Assembly (NCBI RefSeq): GCF_002893625.1
Contig: NZ_PKMZ01000005.1
Location: 186,001 to 250,000, forward strand
Direction: 5' to 3'
Length of the DNA stretch: 64,000 bases
From: Mangrovicella endophytica
GTDB lineage: Bacteria > Pseudomonadota > Alphaproteobacteria > Rhizobiales > Rhizobiaceae
The notes beneath the pieces were generated by a model that saw only the letters and a list, made by a program, of their open reading frames with translations, had not been told where the DNA came from and ran no database searches. The position numbers were made by a program, and so were the translations under genes. Position 1 is the stretch's first letter; every line of letters starts with the position of its first letter. Shown one piece after another: positions 26,258 through 34,325 of this stretch.

Positions 26258-27277
26258 TCACTTGCCGACCGCGGTGAGCCATTCCTGCGTCCAGGCGCGG
26301 CGGTTCCTGGCGACGGTCTCCGGATCAATCGACAGCGGCGTCTCGACCTTCACCAGCTTGCTGAAGGCTTCCGGCAGGGATGACGCCGTCCGGGCGGCCG
26401 GCAGCGACCAGTTCGTGGTCGGGATGACGTCCTGCGCCTGCGGCGTCAGCATGAACTGGAGAAAGCGCTGCGCCAGCGCCGGATGGTCGGCGCTGTTCAG
26501 CCGGCCTGCCACCTCGATCTGCAGGTAGTGTCCCTCGGTGAAGGCGGCCGCCTGATAGCGCTCCGTCTTTTCCTCAATCATATGGTAGGCGGGCGAGGTC
26601 GTGTAGCTGAGGACGATCGGCACCTCGCCCTTGGTAAAGAGCCCATAGGCCTCGCTCCAGCCGGGCGTCACCGTCAGGATGCGGCGCGACAGACGCTCCC
26701 ACTTCTCGTCCGCCTCGTCGCCATAGACCGACTTCATCCAGAGCAGCAGGCCGAGGCCGGGGGTTGAGGTGCGGGCATCCTCGATGGCGATCTTCTCGTT
26801 CGGATCGCCCTCGACGAGATCATCGAGGCTCCTCGGCGGGTTCTTCACGGTCTCCGTGTCATAGACAAAGGCGAGATAGCTGTAGTCGTAGGGCACGAAG
26901 ACCGGATCGGCATAGCCGCCGGGGATGGTCAAAGGCTTGAGGTCGACGCCGCTGTCGGCGAAGAAGCCGGTGGCCTTCGCCTCGGGCACCAGATCGGTCG
27001 TGAGGCCGAGCACGACGTCGGCCTTGGTCGATGCGCCTTCGAGCTTCAGGCGATTGAGAATAGCGACACCGTCCTCCAGCCCGACGAACTGCAGGTCGCA
27101 GCCGCACTCGGCCTCGAAGGCCGTCTCGATCTTCGGCCCGGGACCCCATTCGGGCACGAAGCTCTCATAGGTGTAGACGGTGAGGACCGGCTTGCTGCCT
27201 TCGGCCGCTGTGGCCGGGCCGGCAAGGGCGAGAGCTGCACCCGCGAGGGCGAAGCGGACGAGGGGAGCGATGCGCAT
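26258..27277 (-). CDS. thiB: Thiamine/TPP-binding periplasmic protein
   Basis: The 339-aa protein has a Sec signal (VRFALAGAALALAGPATAAE) and the ThiB core: VLTVYTYESFVPEWGPGPKI near the N-terminus, FVGLEDGVAILNRLKLEG, then YDYSYLAFVYD and a C-terminal lobe with QDVIPTTNWSLPAA. It captures thiamine and its phosphates for ThiP/ThiQ. It is the first gene after the TPP riboswitch. Confidence 0.95.
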   Translation of the reverse strand: MRIAPLVRFALAGAALALAGPATAAEGSKPVLTVYTYESFVPEWGPGPKIETAFEAECGCDLQFVGLEDGVAILNRLKLEGASTKADVVLGLTTDLVPEAKATGFFADSGVDLKPLTIPGGYADPVFVPYDYSYLAFVYDTETVKNPPRSLDDLVEGDPNEKIAIEDARTSTPGLGLLLWMKSVYGDEADEKWERLSRRILTVTPGWSEAYGLFTKGEVPIVLSYTTSPAYHMIEEKTERYQAAAFTEGHYLQIEVAGRLNSADHPALAQRFLQFMLTPQAQDVIPTTNWSLPAARTASSLPEAFSKLVKVETPLSIDPETVARNRRAWTQEWLTAVGK

Positions 27278-27337
27278 CGATGGACCTCCGCGGTAAAGGA
27301 GGTCAGGCGGCGCGGTCGCGACAGGCGACGGCTCGCA

Positions 27338-27416
27338 ATCCCTCCGCCGGTACGAGCCGGATCAGGTTCAGCGGGTTGGCGTCGGCCGCCTCTCAGCCCG
27401 GATGGGCACCCCGTGT
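27338..27416 (-). promoter_or_regulatory. TPP riboswitch (thi box) upstream of thiBPQ
   Basis: On the minus strand the conserved blocks appear in order: ACGGGGTGCC, GGGCTGAGAGG, then CGCTGAACCTGATCCGG and a closing TACCGGCGGAGGGA. These are the pyrimidine-binding CUGAGA and the ACCUGAUC pyrophosphate-helix motifs of the TPP riboswitch. It sits about 60 nt before the thiB start, so TPP binding should switch off the transporter operon. Confidence 0.95.
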
Positions 27417-27768
27417 GAGCAGGCGAAGACCTATGCTACTGCCGGCCCGGCGGCAAGCGGCGTCTTCTGGTTGGCGACGCCGCTCGGCGCTGCTTGCGCC
27501 GGACAGGCTCGATCGCGGACCGATGCTTACAAGGTGGAGAGCGGCAGACACCCAGGCAGCTACGCAACTGGGTTGGCGCAGTCGGCCGTTGCCCGGGCGA
27601 GGGTGGCATGCGACGCAGCGGGCGCCGACCGGTCGCGCTGCCCGAAAAGCGATGCGCCGAACGGCGCGCTGACAAGGTGCCGATCGCCAGCCGCGCCATC
27701 GGCTGGTGCGGCCGTATCGCAGCGGCGGCCTTCGAGGCGGAGCGGCGGCAAATGAAGAGGACAGGCCG
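27417..27768. other. Intergenic region between the thi riboswitch and the diphosphokinase gene, no feature recognised
   Basis: This 352-bp stretch must hold the promoter for the leftward thi operon and that of the rightward diphosphokinase gene. I find no convincing promoter boxes, repeats or gene. Several GC-rich open frames cross it in different phases, which is expected at this base composition. Confidence 0.5.
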
Positions 27769-28413
27769 ATGAGCCATTTCGCCGTGCTGCTGGCCGGGCC
27801 GATCACGGCGACGACCGCCCTGCGCGCCACACTGACCGGCGCCCGGGTGATCGCCGCCGATGCCGGCATCCGCCATGCCGCGACCCTTGGTCTGACACCG
27901 GAACTCTGGGTCGGCGACTTTGACTCGGCGGGTGATGATCCCGAATATGCCGGCTTCGCCGGCGTCCCGCGCCAGACCTTTCCGCGCGACAAGGACCAGA
28001 CGGACGGGGAGCTTGCGATCGACATCGCGCGCGAACGCGGCGCCAGCCGGCTGACCCTCGTCGGCGCGAGCGGCGGGCCGCGCAGCGACCATGCCTTCTC
28101 CCATCTGGTGCTGGCCCTGCGCCATGCCGAAGCGGGCATCAGCGTGGAGCTCTTCGACGGGCGCGAACACGCCTGGCCGCTGCTGCCAGGCCGCCAGAGA
28201 TTTCCTATGGACGCCGGGTCCCAGTTCTCGATCCTGAAATTCACCGACCTGGCGGGCCTGTCGATCCGCGGCGCGCGCTTTCCGCTGGAGGACGCCGCGA
28301 TCCCCTTTTCCTCCATCCTCACCCAGTCCAACGAGGCGACCGGACCGGTGGAGGTGACCCTCCGCTCCGGCCGCGCCATCCTCCTGGCGCAGGCCGACTC
28401 AGCGGTGCGGTGA
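27769..28413 (+). CDS. Thiamine diphosphokinase
   Basis: The 214-aa enzyme makes TPP from thiamine and ATP. The N-terminal catalytic part shows VIAADAGIRHAATLGLTPEL, WVGDFDSAGDD and PRDKDQTDGELAID, the Asp-rich signature of TPK, followed by LVGASGGPRSDHAFSHL. The C-terminal lobe has FTDLAGLSIRGARFPLEDA and ILTQSNEATGPVEVTL, which binds thiamine. It is divergent from thiBPQ, so uptake and activation of thiamine sit side by side, but only the transporter carries the riboswitch. ATG 27769 follows an AGGACAGG ribosome binding site. Confidence 0.93.
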   Translation: MSHFAVLLAGPITATTALRATLTGARVIAADAGIRHAATLGLTPELWVGDFDSAGDDPEYAGFAGVPRQTFPRDKDQTDGELAIDIARERGASRLTLVGASGGPRSDHAFSHLVLALRHAEAGISVELFDGREHAWPLLPGRQRFPMDAGSQFSILKFTDLAGLSIRGARFPLEDAAIPFSSILTQSNEATGPVEVTLRSGRAILLAQADSAVR

Positions 28414-28622
28414 GACGGCAAAGGGTTCGTCTCGGCAGTCCGACTGCGGCAGCGTGGCCTCAATAGTCTGATGCGACTCTGCAGGCTGTGGCAGGCTAGG
28501 GCTCTATTGCCTCATCGGTTAGACCCGTCGCCTCGGGCGCGACGTCCGAGGCATGAACCCACCGGTGCCTGCCCATCCCGCTTGGCGGCCCGGTGCAATT
28601 CCGCTAGGACTACGGCCCAGGC

Positions 28623-28699
28623 GGTCCCGTAGCTCAGCAGGATAGAGCATCAGATTCCTAATCTGAGGGTCGCGCGTTCGAATCGCGCCGGGATCACCA
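28623..28699 (+). tRNA. tRNA-Arg (anticodon CCT)
   Basis: The 77-nt cloverleaf folds as acceptor GGTCCCG/CGGGATC, D arm GCTC...GAGC, anticodon stem TCAGA/TCTGA with loop TTCCTAA (anticodon CCT), T arm GCGCG-TTCGAAT-CGCGC, and an encoded CCA. Its 3' 46 bp (28654-28699) are the attachment site of the downstream mobile element, which restores rather than breaks the gene. Confidence 0.97.
28654..28699 (+). repeat. attL core, 46-bp direct repeat (3' end of tRNA-Arg)
   Basis: These 46 bases, from ATTCCTAATCTG to GGGATCACCA, are identical to 46740-46785. They cover the anticodon loop to the CCA end of the tRNA gene, the usual crossover region for tyrosine integrases. Confidence 0.97.
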
Positions 28700-28735
28700 A
28701 TCTTTTCAATGGCTTAGATGCTGATTGCGATATGA

Positions 28736-28827
28736 TCATGTCGCATTGGTGTTGCATCCAGTTCCCTTGATTTCCAGACGATTCCCGATAGCCTCGGCAG
28801 CTCCATGCGACATGGAGTGCGACATGG
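28736..28827. promoter_or_regulatory. Left-arm integrase binding sites (TGCGACATGG repeats)
   Basis: TGCGACATGG occurs at 28806-28815 and 28818-28827 (12-bp period). A reverse-oriented TGCGACATGA lies at 28736-28745, with a related reversed GTTGCAT just after it. The same decamer occurs twice inside the right end of the element, as expected for arm-type sites of its integrase. Confidence 0.6.
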
Positions 28828-28842
28828 ATCAAGGGCTCTCAT

Positions 28843-30129
28843 TTGGCGAAGAAGCTAGAAGAAATTAGCGGAGCTCTGGCCCGCCTGCGTGATGCGGTTA
28901 AGGAAACTGTATCTCACGATCAGACGATGCTTAGCGCTACCGGGGTCTGGAAAGCGCCGGCAGTCGATCGCAATGACCTGCGAATAATGGCGGATCGCGT
29001 CAAGGATGTGATTGATGCAGTCGATGAAGATCTTCTGCCAGATGAGCCGCCTATTAAGGTGTTCGTTGATGCTATTGATCAAGTGCAGGCGCAGGTGATC
29101 ACGCAACTCTGGAACTCGCAGACTGCAGCTCCCGCCTATGTGGCATACAGAGCTGTTTTAGACGCAGTCAGAGACTATTTTTCCTACTATGTGAACTCTA
29201 CGCCTGATTGGGAAGTGCTCTCTGACGCTGGCAAGCTTCCTAAGGAACTTACTAAGAGATTGCGATCTATAAAAAGTAGTATCAAAGAGCTTGAAGAAGA
29301 TTATGGCGACCTGAAAATGAAGGTCGGCGATATCAATCAAGCTCACGAAGCCGCCCTAGCTTTACCGACCGACATGGATACTCTGCGTGAAGCTGTTGCG
29401 CGCATATCTCACAGGCGGGAGATAGCCGAAAAAGAGAGTGTCATAGTCACAGCGTCTCTGGAGCATGTGAATAAACTGCTCAAATCTATTCAGGAAAAAG
29501 AGGCAGAAGCCAAGCAGCTTGTAAACAACACCCATGACGCCTATAGCGCAGCTACAACAAAAGGGCTTGGGGAAGCCTTTCAGTCGAGGGGAGACGAATT
29601 AGCCAGGTCGGTGTGGGTTTGGGTAGTGTTGCTTGTCATAGCGTTAGGTGCCGGCGCAGTCATAGGATATTACAGATTTTTGGCATTGCACGACTTGGTT
29701 GTGGAGAGAGTCTCTTCTGATCTTCTCTGGTTGAACGTGGTTATGGCGGCATTATCATTAGCCGCTCCGGTTTGGTTTGCTTGGATTGCCACCAAACAAA
29801 TCGGCCACCGATTCCGCTTAGCTGAGGACTACTCGTTCAAGGCGTCCGTCGCGAAGGCTTACGAGGGCTACCGGAGGGAAGCTGCGAAGCTTGATCCGGC
29901 ATTCGCGAAAAGGCTCTTCGGGTCCGCTCTAGACCGAATTGATGAAGCGCCGATCCGATTCGTTGAGAGTGAAACATACGGTTCACCTTGGCATGAGTGG
30001 ATTGGAAGAAAGTCCACCCGGGCAAGGGGTTCGCATAAAATCGGTAGCCATAAACCAGCTGAGCCGGTGATATCCGAAGAACAAGAGATGCCAGGAAGAG
30101 AGATCGAGGCGAGAAGGGACGAAGTCTAA
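28843..30129 (+). CDS. Coiled-coil membrane protein of unknown function, element cargo gene
   Basis: I do not recognise a named family. The 428-aa protein has a helical cytoplasmic N-terminal half (about 1-245) with coiled-coil stretches (LTKRLRSIKSSIKELEEDYG and LEHVNKLLKSIQEKEAEAKQ). Two membrane segments follow at about 256-277 and 294-318, then a compact C-terminal domain (320-388) with RLAEDYSFKASVAKAYEGYR and SETYGSPWHEWI, and a charged tail. It starts at TTG 28843 with AGGG upstream. It runs against the late operon, lies next to attL, and is clearly richer in A+T than its neighbours, all signs of a separately acquired gene. Such positions often hold superinfection-exclusion or defence genes; that role is only an inference. 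Confidence 0.85.
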   Translation: MAKKLEEISGALARLRDAVKETVSHDQTMLSATGVWKAPAVDRNDLRIMADRVKDVIDAVDEDLLPDEPPIKVFVDAIDQVQAQVITQLWNSQTAAPAYVAYRAVLDAVRDYFSYYVNSTPDWEVLSDAGKLPKELTKRLRSIKSSIKELEEDYGDLKMKVGDINQAHEAALALPTDMDTLREAVARISHRREIAEKESVIVTASLEHVNKLLKSIQEKEAEAKQLVNNTHDAYSAATTKGLGEAFQSRGDELARSVWVWVVLLVIALGAGAVIGYYRFLALHDLVVERVSSDLLWLNVVMAALSLAAPVWFAWIATKQIGHRFRLAEDYSFKASVAKAYEGYRREAAKLDPAFAKRLFGSALDRIDEAPIRFVESETYGSPWHEWIGRKSTRARGSHKIGSHKPAEPVISEEQEMPGREIEARRDEV

Positions 30130-30137
30130 GCTTTCGG

Positions 30138-31196
30138 CTAAGCTGCCTCTCTCCACTCCGTCGTGATTCGGGCGCCTTCGCACCGCATTAGGTAATCGAA
30201 CGCCGGCGCCGCGATCCGCTTGAGGCGCCCTGTCTGCACCCGGTAGGCCGAGCGGAAGCACGCAGCGTCGCAGTACTCAGCATGTGCGCTCGTAGTCATG
30301 AAGAGGCTGCCGCAATAGCGGCATTCGGCCTGCCGCTCGTCCCGCGTCGAATTCGAGCAGACCTTGGAGCAGAAGAAGTTGCTCGCCTGTCTCGGCGTAA
30401 AGGTCGTTCCGCAACACTGGCACGGCCTCGGCTGGTGGATGCGAGCTGCCGCGCCCTGGCACTGCTTGCTACAGAACCGTGCGTCGGATCGACCGAGCGA
30501 AGGCCGAAACATCGTCGAGCACTGCTCGCAAGCCCGTTCCGGGATCTCCACGCGCTGGCTGGCGGCCGAACAGCGCATCGAGCAGAACCGTGCCTCTGAT
30601 TTCTCGTGCGACGGCTTGAAGCTCTTTTTGCAGTTTTCGCAGCTGCGCGACACATGCCGATGCCGATAGACCGCCCTGTACGCCTCTCGCTGCATGGCGT
30701 CGCCAGCGAGTGCGTTCCGGAAATCCCACTCGATGTAAGCCAGCCGGGCATGCTCATCGCAGCAGAACAGGCGGTTGCGGCTGCCGGATAGATCGTCTTC
30801 GTCGATCGGCCCATAGCACCAGCGGCAATTCTCCCGCGGCTCTACGAAATACCGTTGGCCTTCCTCTTCCGTCGGCCGCGTTTCCCTTCCTCGGCCGAGC
30901 TGGATAAAGGCGCGGCGCACCACGTCAGCCGCCGCATCGTCCGCGCGATACCAGCCGTGCCCGCTATAGATCAGGCCGACGCGGAGGCCATGACGAACGG
31001 AAGCCTCGCCTTCCCATCGGCTATCCCGCCAGTCGCGGAGGAGATCGGCGGCAGTCTGGACGACGCGATCTCGCTCGGCGGCATTGAGGGCCGGCTTTGA
31101 TCCCGCCAGGCTGACGGGCTTGGCGGTTCCATATCGGTACTCGGTGAATGCGAAGCCGCCATGCTTGCGCCGCGCGCTCTTTCCCTTCTTCGCCAT
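30138..31196 (-). CDS. Protein with tandem zinc-ribbon-like repeats, function unknown
   Basis: The 352-aa protein has a basic N-terminus (MAKKGKSARRKHGGFAFTEY). Its C-terminal two thirds contains repeated treble-clef-like pairs: CRWCYGP...FCCDEH, CENCKKSF...FCSMRC, CEQCSTMF...FCSKQC, CQCCGTTF...FCSKVC and CRYCGSLF...YCDAAC. Five modules of C-x2-C(-F) followed by (F)C-S-x2-C at about 12-16 residue spacing are visible. It is the last gene of the leftward operon and its ATG overlaps the preceding stop (TGATG). It ends 8 bp from the convergent cargo gene. Nucleic-acid or protein binding by the zinc modules is likely, but the role is unknown. Confidence 0.8.
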   Translation of the reverse strand: MAKKGKSARRKHGGFAFTEYRYGTAKPVSLAGSKPALNAAERDRVVQTAADLLRDWRDSRWEGEASVRHGLRVGLIYSGHGWYRADDAAADVVRRAFIQLGRGRETRPTEEEGQRYFVEPRENCRWCYGPIDEDDLSGSRNRLFCCDEHARLAYIEWDFRNALAGDAMQREAYRAVYRHRHVSRSCENCKKSFKPSHEKSEARFCSMRCSAASQRVEIPERACEQCSTMFRPSLGRSDARFCSKQCQGAAARIHQPRPCQCCGTTFTPRQASNFFCSKVCSNSTRDERQAECRYCGSLFMTTSAHAEYCDAACFRSAYRVQTGRLKRIAAPAFDYLMRCEGARITTEWREAA

Positions 31197-31555
31197 CAGA
31201 ACACCGCGTCGAAGAGGTCGGCGCTGATGGCGTGCGTCGACGCCGGCGGCAGCGTCTTCACGCCGTCCTCGGCCGAGCGGTTCGCGAGGCTGTCGCGGGC
31301 ATGATCAAGCCAGGCATCATCCATGGCGCGGAGCAGCTGCGCATGGTGAGGCTGAAGCGGCAGCCTCTCGACGCGAGCGAAGGCCTCCATCTCGGCATGG
31401 GAGATCGGCTGCGGCCCGGTCATGCCAAAGCTACGGCGCCGGTGCAGCGCGCCGAACCACTGCCAGACGAGACGTCCAGCCTCCGGCACCTGCGGCCGAT
31501 CACTGACGACGGCCGCGACGAGCTGCCGCTCAAGGCGGTCCGTTGCTCGCGTCAT
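31196..31555 (-). CDS. Small phage protein, possibly a tail-assembly-type factor
   Basis: The 119-aa protein contains PEAGRLVWQWFGALHRRRSF followed by ISHAEMEAFARVERLPLQPH and LLRAMDDAWLDHARDSLA. This layout, a compact helical domain built around WxWFxxLHxxR and a final aMDxAxL helix, occurs in small proteins encoded near tail genes of several alphaproteobacterial phages, some resembling the C-terminal part of tail assembly chaperones. I can support only 'phage structural-module protein'. It overlaps both neighbours by a single base (TGATG). Confidence 0.6.
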   Translation of the reverse strand: MTRATDRLERQLVAAVVSDRPQVPEAGRLVWQWFGALHRRRSFGMTGPQPISHAEMEAFARVERLPLQPHHAQLLRAMDDAWLDHARDSLANRSAEDGVKTLPPASTHAISADLFDAVF

Positions 31556-32178
31556 CACAGGCGACTTTCCACGAGCTGGAACGAAGCCGGGCAGACATAG
31601 CCGGGAGTTTCCGGCTTGAAGGAGTTCCAGATAGGCCGCATCAGGATCTCCGCTCGATCGAAGTAGACGGTTGCAGCGTCGATATTAGCGCCGATCGAGA
31701 GCGGCGGTTCGAAGGTGATCGTCCGCGAAGTGCCGGAGCCGTTCACCTTGTCGACCTGGACGAGGTAGCGTCGCCCCGCCGGCGTCAGGAACGAAACGAA
31801 ATCGCCCTGCGTCAGGATTAGTGCGGCATGCACGCCAATGACGGAGACGACGTTTGCAGAGGTGACGGCCGAGACAGTGCCAGCCTGTTTCGCCGGCTCC
31901 AGGTTGCCGGCATGGGCCGCCGGCACATAGCGCGGCAAGCGGAAGATGACCGGCCGGATGCCGCCACGCATCGAGTTGAACCAGGTCTGCACGCGCCTGT
32001 AATCGGCGTTGTAGAGCGGCAGCGTCTTCATGGTTGCGATCCACACGGGGTCGGCAAACTCAATGACGTTCGTCAGCCGACCACCCGAGCGCGACTGCGA
32101 CACGCTGAGAGATAGCTCGAGCGTGCTCTGCGCATCGAAGCCGACGGCGGGAAGCACCAGCGGTGCAAGGTCACTCAT
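31555..32178 (-). CDS. Phage tail-associated protein, possibly distal tail-like
   Basis: The 207-aa protein follows the tape measure gene and overlaps it by 4 bp (ATGA). It is mostly beta-strand-like, with LSVSQSRSGGRLTNVIEFAD, RVQTWFNSMRGGIRPVIFRL and IWNSFKPETPGYVCPASFQL. In siphoviruses the gene after the tape measure normally encodes the distal tail protein, and this length and beta content fit. I do not recognise a specific family, so the call rests on position. Confidence 0.6.
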   Translation of the reverse strand: MSDLAPLVLPAVGFDAQSTLELSLSVSQSRSGGRLTNVIEFADPVWIATMKTLPLYNADYRRVQTWFNSMRGGIRPVIFRLPRYVPAAHAGNLEPAKQAGTVSAVTSANVVSVIGVHAALILTQGDFVSFLTPAGRRYLVQVDKVNGSGTSRTITFEPPLSIGANIDAATVYFDRAEILMRPIWNSFKPETPGYVCPASFQLVESRL

Positions 32179-34325
32179 CGTGCCATTCCCGTGCGACGTT
32201 GCGTTTCGTGGAGGTTCTTGCGGAAGCGGCCATAGGACCCCTTGTCGTAGGCCGTCAGCCCGGACTGCATGACGTTACCGGCAACGTCCTGGACGAACGC
32301 CTGCAAGTTGCCTTCACCGTCGATCCCGACGCCGACAGACACATGGACGTTCTGCTGTTGCGGAGCGGCCGCCGGTGCGGCTGGCGGCATGCCGATCGGC
32401 TCCTGCCTGGTCGGCAGCGCATGGTTCGGAAGCACCGTGCCGGAGCGGCCGGGCGCAAACAGCTCCGGCCCCTTCTCGCCGACCAGGTAGAACTTGCTGG
32501 GATCGACATCGCCGCCGGTCGCACGGCCGCCGCCGAACAGGCTGCCCAGCGCCTTGAAGGCCGCGTCGAGCCATCCGCCGCCGCCAGCTCCACCGCCGCC
32601 ACCCATGCCGCCGAAGGCGTTCTCGACGAGATTGTTGATTGCCATGTCGATCAGCTTGGATGCGAGATCGTCGAGGACATTGCCGAGGATTTCGCCGGCG
32701 CTGGCGCCGTCACGAATGCCGTCGGCGATCGTGTGGAGCGCGTCCGAGGCGACGTTCTTCATCGCCTCCTGCGCATCCTTCAGCCGCTCTTGTGCCTGCG
32801 TCTGCTCGTCGATGGCGGTCACGAGCTGGCGGATCTTCTCCTTCTGCTCGTCGGTGGCCGAGGCTCCCGCCTGGCGAAGCGCATTGCTGATCTCGCGCTC
32901 GACATCGCTGGCGCCGATCAGCCCCTTTTCGCGCTCCAGCTCTGCAATGAGGTCGCGGACTGACTCGGCCTCGCGTTCGGCCTGAGCTGCCGCGCGGTCC
33001 CGACTGGCACCGCCACTAAGGTCGCCGCGCCCGCCCGATCCGCCGGTGTCAGCTGGCGGCGCATAATCGTCGAGGGAAATGGGCTTGAACGGGGCAGCCG
33101 CCGGAGGCTTGAGCCGCCCCGACTTACCGGCATTCGGGTAGCGCTTCTTGATGAGGGCATCGAGTGCCGGATCACTGCCGTAGCTGTCTGCCCGAAGCCG
33201 ATCCTGAATGGTCACCGGGTTCTTTATGTCGAGCGCTTGGCCGAGCTGAGTGCTCGCGATGTACTCCCCGATCTTGTTCAAGCCGGTCATCCGGCTGAGG
33301 TTCAGGGCGAAGTCGTCTGTGGCGTTCAGGGCGCGGTTGATGATGTCGATGTAGCCCTGCACCTCGGTGATGAGGCTGTCGAAGCTGACATGCTCGATGA
33401 ACCTGGCGAGGTTGTCGATCGCCGCGCCGAAGGTATTCGCCGCCTTGGTCGAGCTGTTGAACTCCCCGGCGGCATCCTTCAGCGAGTTGAACAGGGTCGT
33501 GAAGCTGTCGGAGATCGTCCGCTGCGATCCCTCCAGCCGCTCGGCAATCATCGGTGCACCGGCCTGGATGCCGCGGAAGAAGGCTTCCGAGGAGATCTTG
33601 CCGTCCAGCATCAGCTTGCGTAGCTCGGCGACTGATCCGCCCGCCTGCTTGATGCCGGTCGCCGCTGCCTGCGCGATGACGGGTGCGCCTTCCAGGATCG
33701 AGTTGAACTCCTCGGCACGAACGACGCCGCCGCCGAGCGCCTGGCTGAGCTGCATCAGCGCGCCGGATGCTTCCTGCGCCGACGTGCCGCCGGCGCGAAG
33801 CGCCATCGCCACGGTATCGGAGAAGGTCACCAGCTCGCCAGAGTTGGTGTTGAGTTCATTCATGTTGAGGGCGACGCGGCTATAGAGCTGCGCCAGGCTC
33901 TCGATCGGGGTCGAGTTGCGCTGCGCCGAGGCGTAGAGGCCTTCATAGACCTCCGACAGCGCCTTCCCCTCCAGGCCGGTTGCCTTCAGAGCATTGGTGA
34001 TGCGGATGGAGCTGTCGATGAAGCCCTGCGCGCCCTTCAGGACGAGCGCGCCGGCGAAGACGCTGCCGAGCGTGCGGCCAACGGCAACCATGCTCTGACC
34101 ATAGGCGCCGATCCGCGTAGAGCTGGCCGCGAGCGCCTGGTTGATCCGGCTCGTTGAGCGGATCATGTCGCGTTCCATCGCGGCCGTCGCGCTCTTGCTG
34201 CTGCGCCGCATGCTCCCGAACTCGCGCCCGGCGGTCGCGCTCGCCTTCGCCATGTTGCGTTCGAGATCGCGGATGCGAGCCTCGACGAGCACGATCAGCC
34301 GTTCGTCACCAGTCACGTTCGACAT
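32175..34325 (-). CDS. Phage tail tape measure protein
   Basis: The 716-aa protein has an N-terminal coiled region, then the tape-measure N-terminal domain with LEGKALSEVYEGLYASAQRN, NMNELNTNSGELVTFSDTVA, ASGALMQLSQALGGGVVRAE and EFNSILEGAPVIAQAAATGI. Hydrophobic Ala/Gly-rich segments, a long helical stretch (AQAEREAESVRDLIAELERE) and a Gly-rich region before the C-terminus follow. Tape measure length sets tail length; by the usual 1.5 angstrom per residue, 716 aa would give a tail of about 100 nm. The ATG at 34325 overlaps the terminase stop (TGATG). Confidence 0.92.
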   Translation of the reverse strand: MSNVTGDERLIVLVEARIRDLERNMAKASATAGREFGSMRRSSKSATAAMERDMIRSTSRINQALAASSTRIGAYGQSMVAVGRTLGSVFAGALVLKGAQGFIDSSIRITNALKATGLEGKALSEVYEGLYASAQRNSTPIESLAQLYSRVALNMNELNTNSGELVTFSDTVAMALRAGGTSAQEASGALMQLSQALGGGVVRAEEFNSILEGAPVIAQAAATGIKQAGGSVAELRKLMLDGKISSEAFFRGIQAGAPMIAERLEGSQRTISDSFTTLFNSLKDAAGEFNSSTKAANTFGAAIDNLARFIEHVSFDSLITEVQGYIDIINRALNATDDFALNLSRMTGLNKIGEYIASTQLGQALDIKNPVTIQDRLRADSYGSDPALDALIKKRYPNAGKSGRLKPPAAAPFKPISLDDYAPPADTGGSGGRGDLSGGASRDRAAAQAEREAESVRDLIAELEREKGLIGASDVEREISNALRQAGASATDEQKEKIRQLVTAIDEQTQAQERLKDAQEAMKNVASDALHTIADGIRDGASAGEILGNVLDDLASKLIDMAINNLVENAFGGMGGGGGAGGGGWLDAAFKALGSLFGGGRATGGDVDPSKFYLVGEKGPELFAPGRSGTVLPNHALPTRQEPIGMPPAAPAAAPQQQNVHVSVGVGIDGEGNLQAFVQDVAGNVMQSGLTAYDKGSYGRFRKNLHETQRRTGMAR

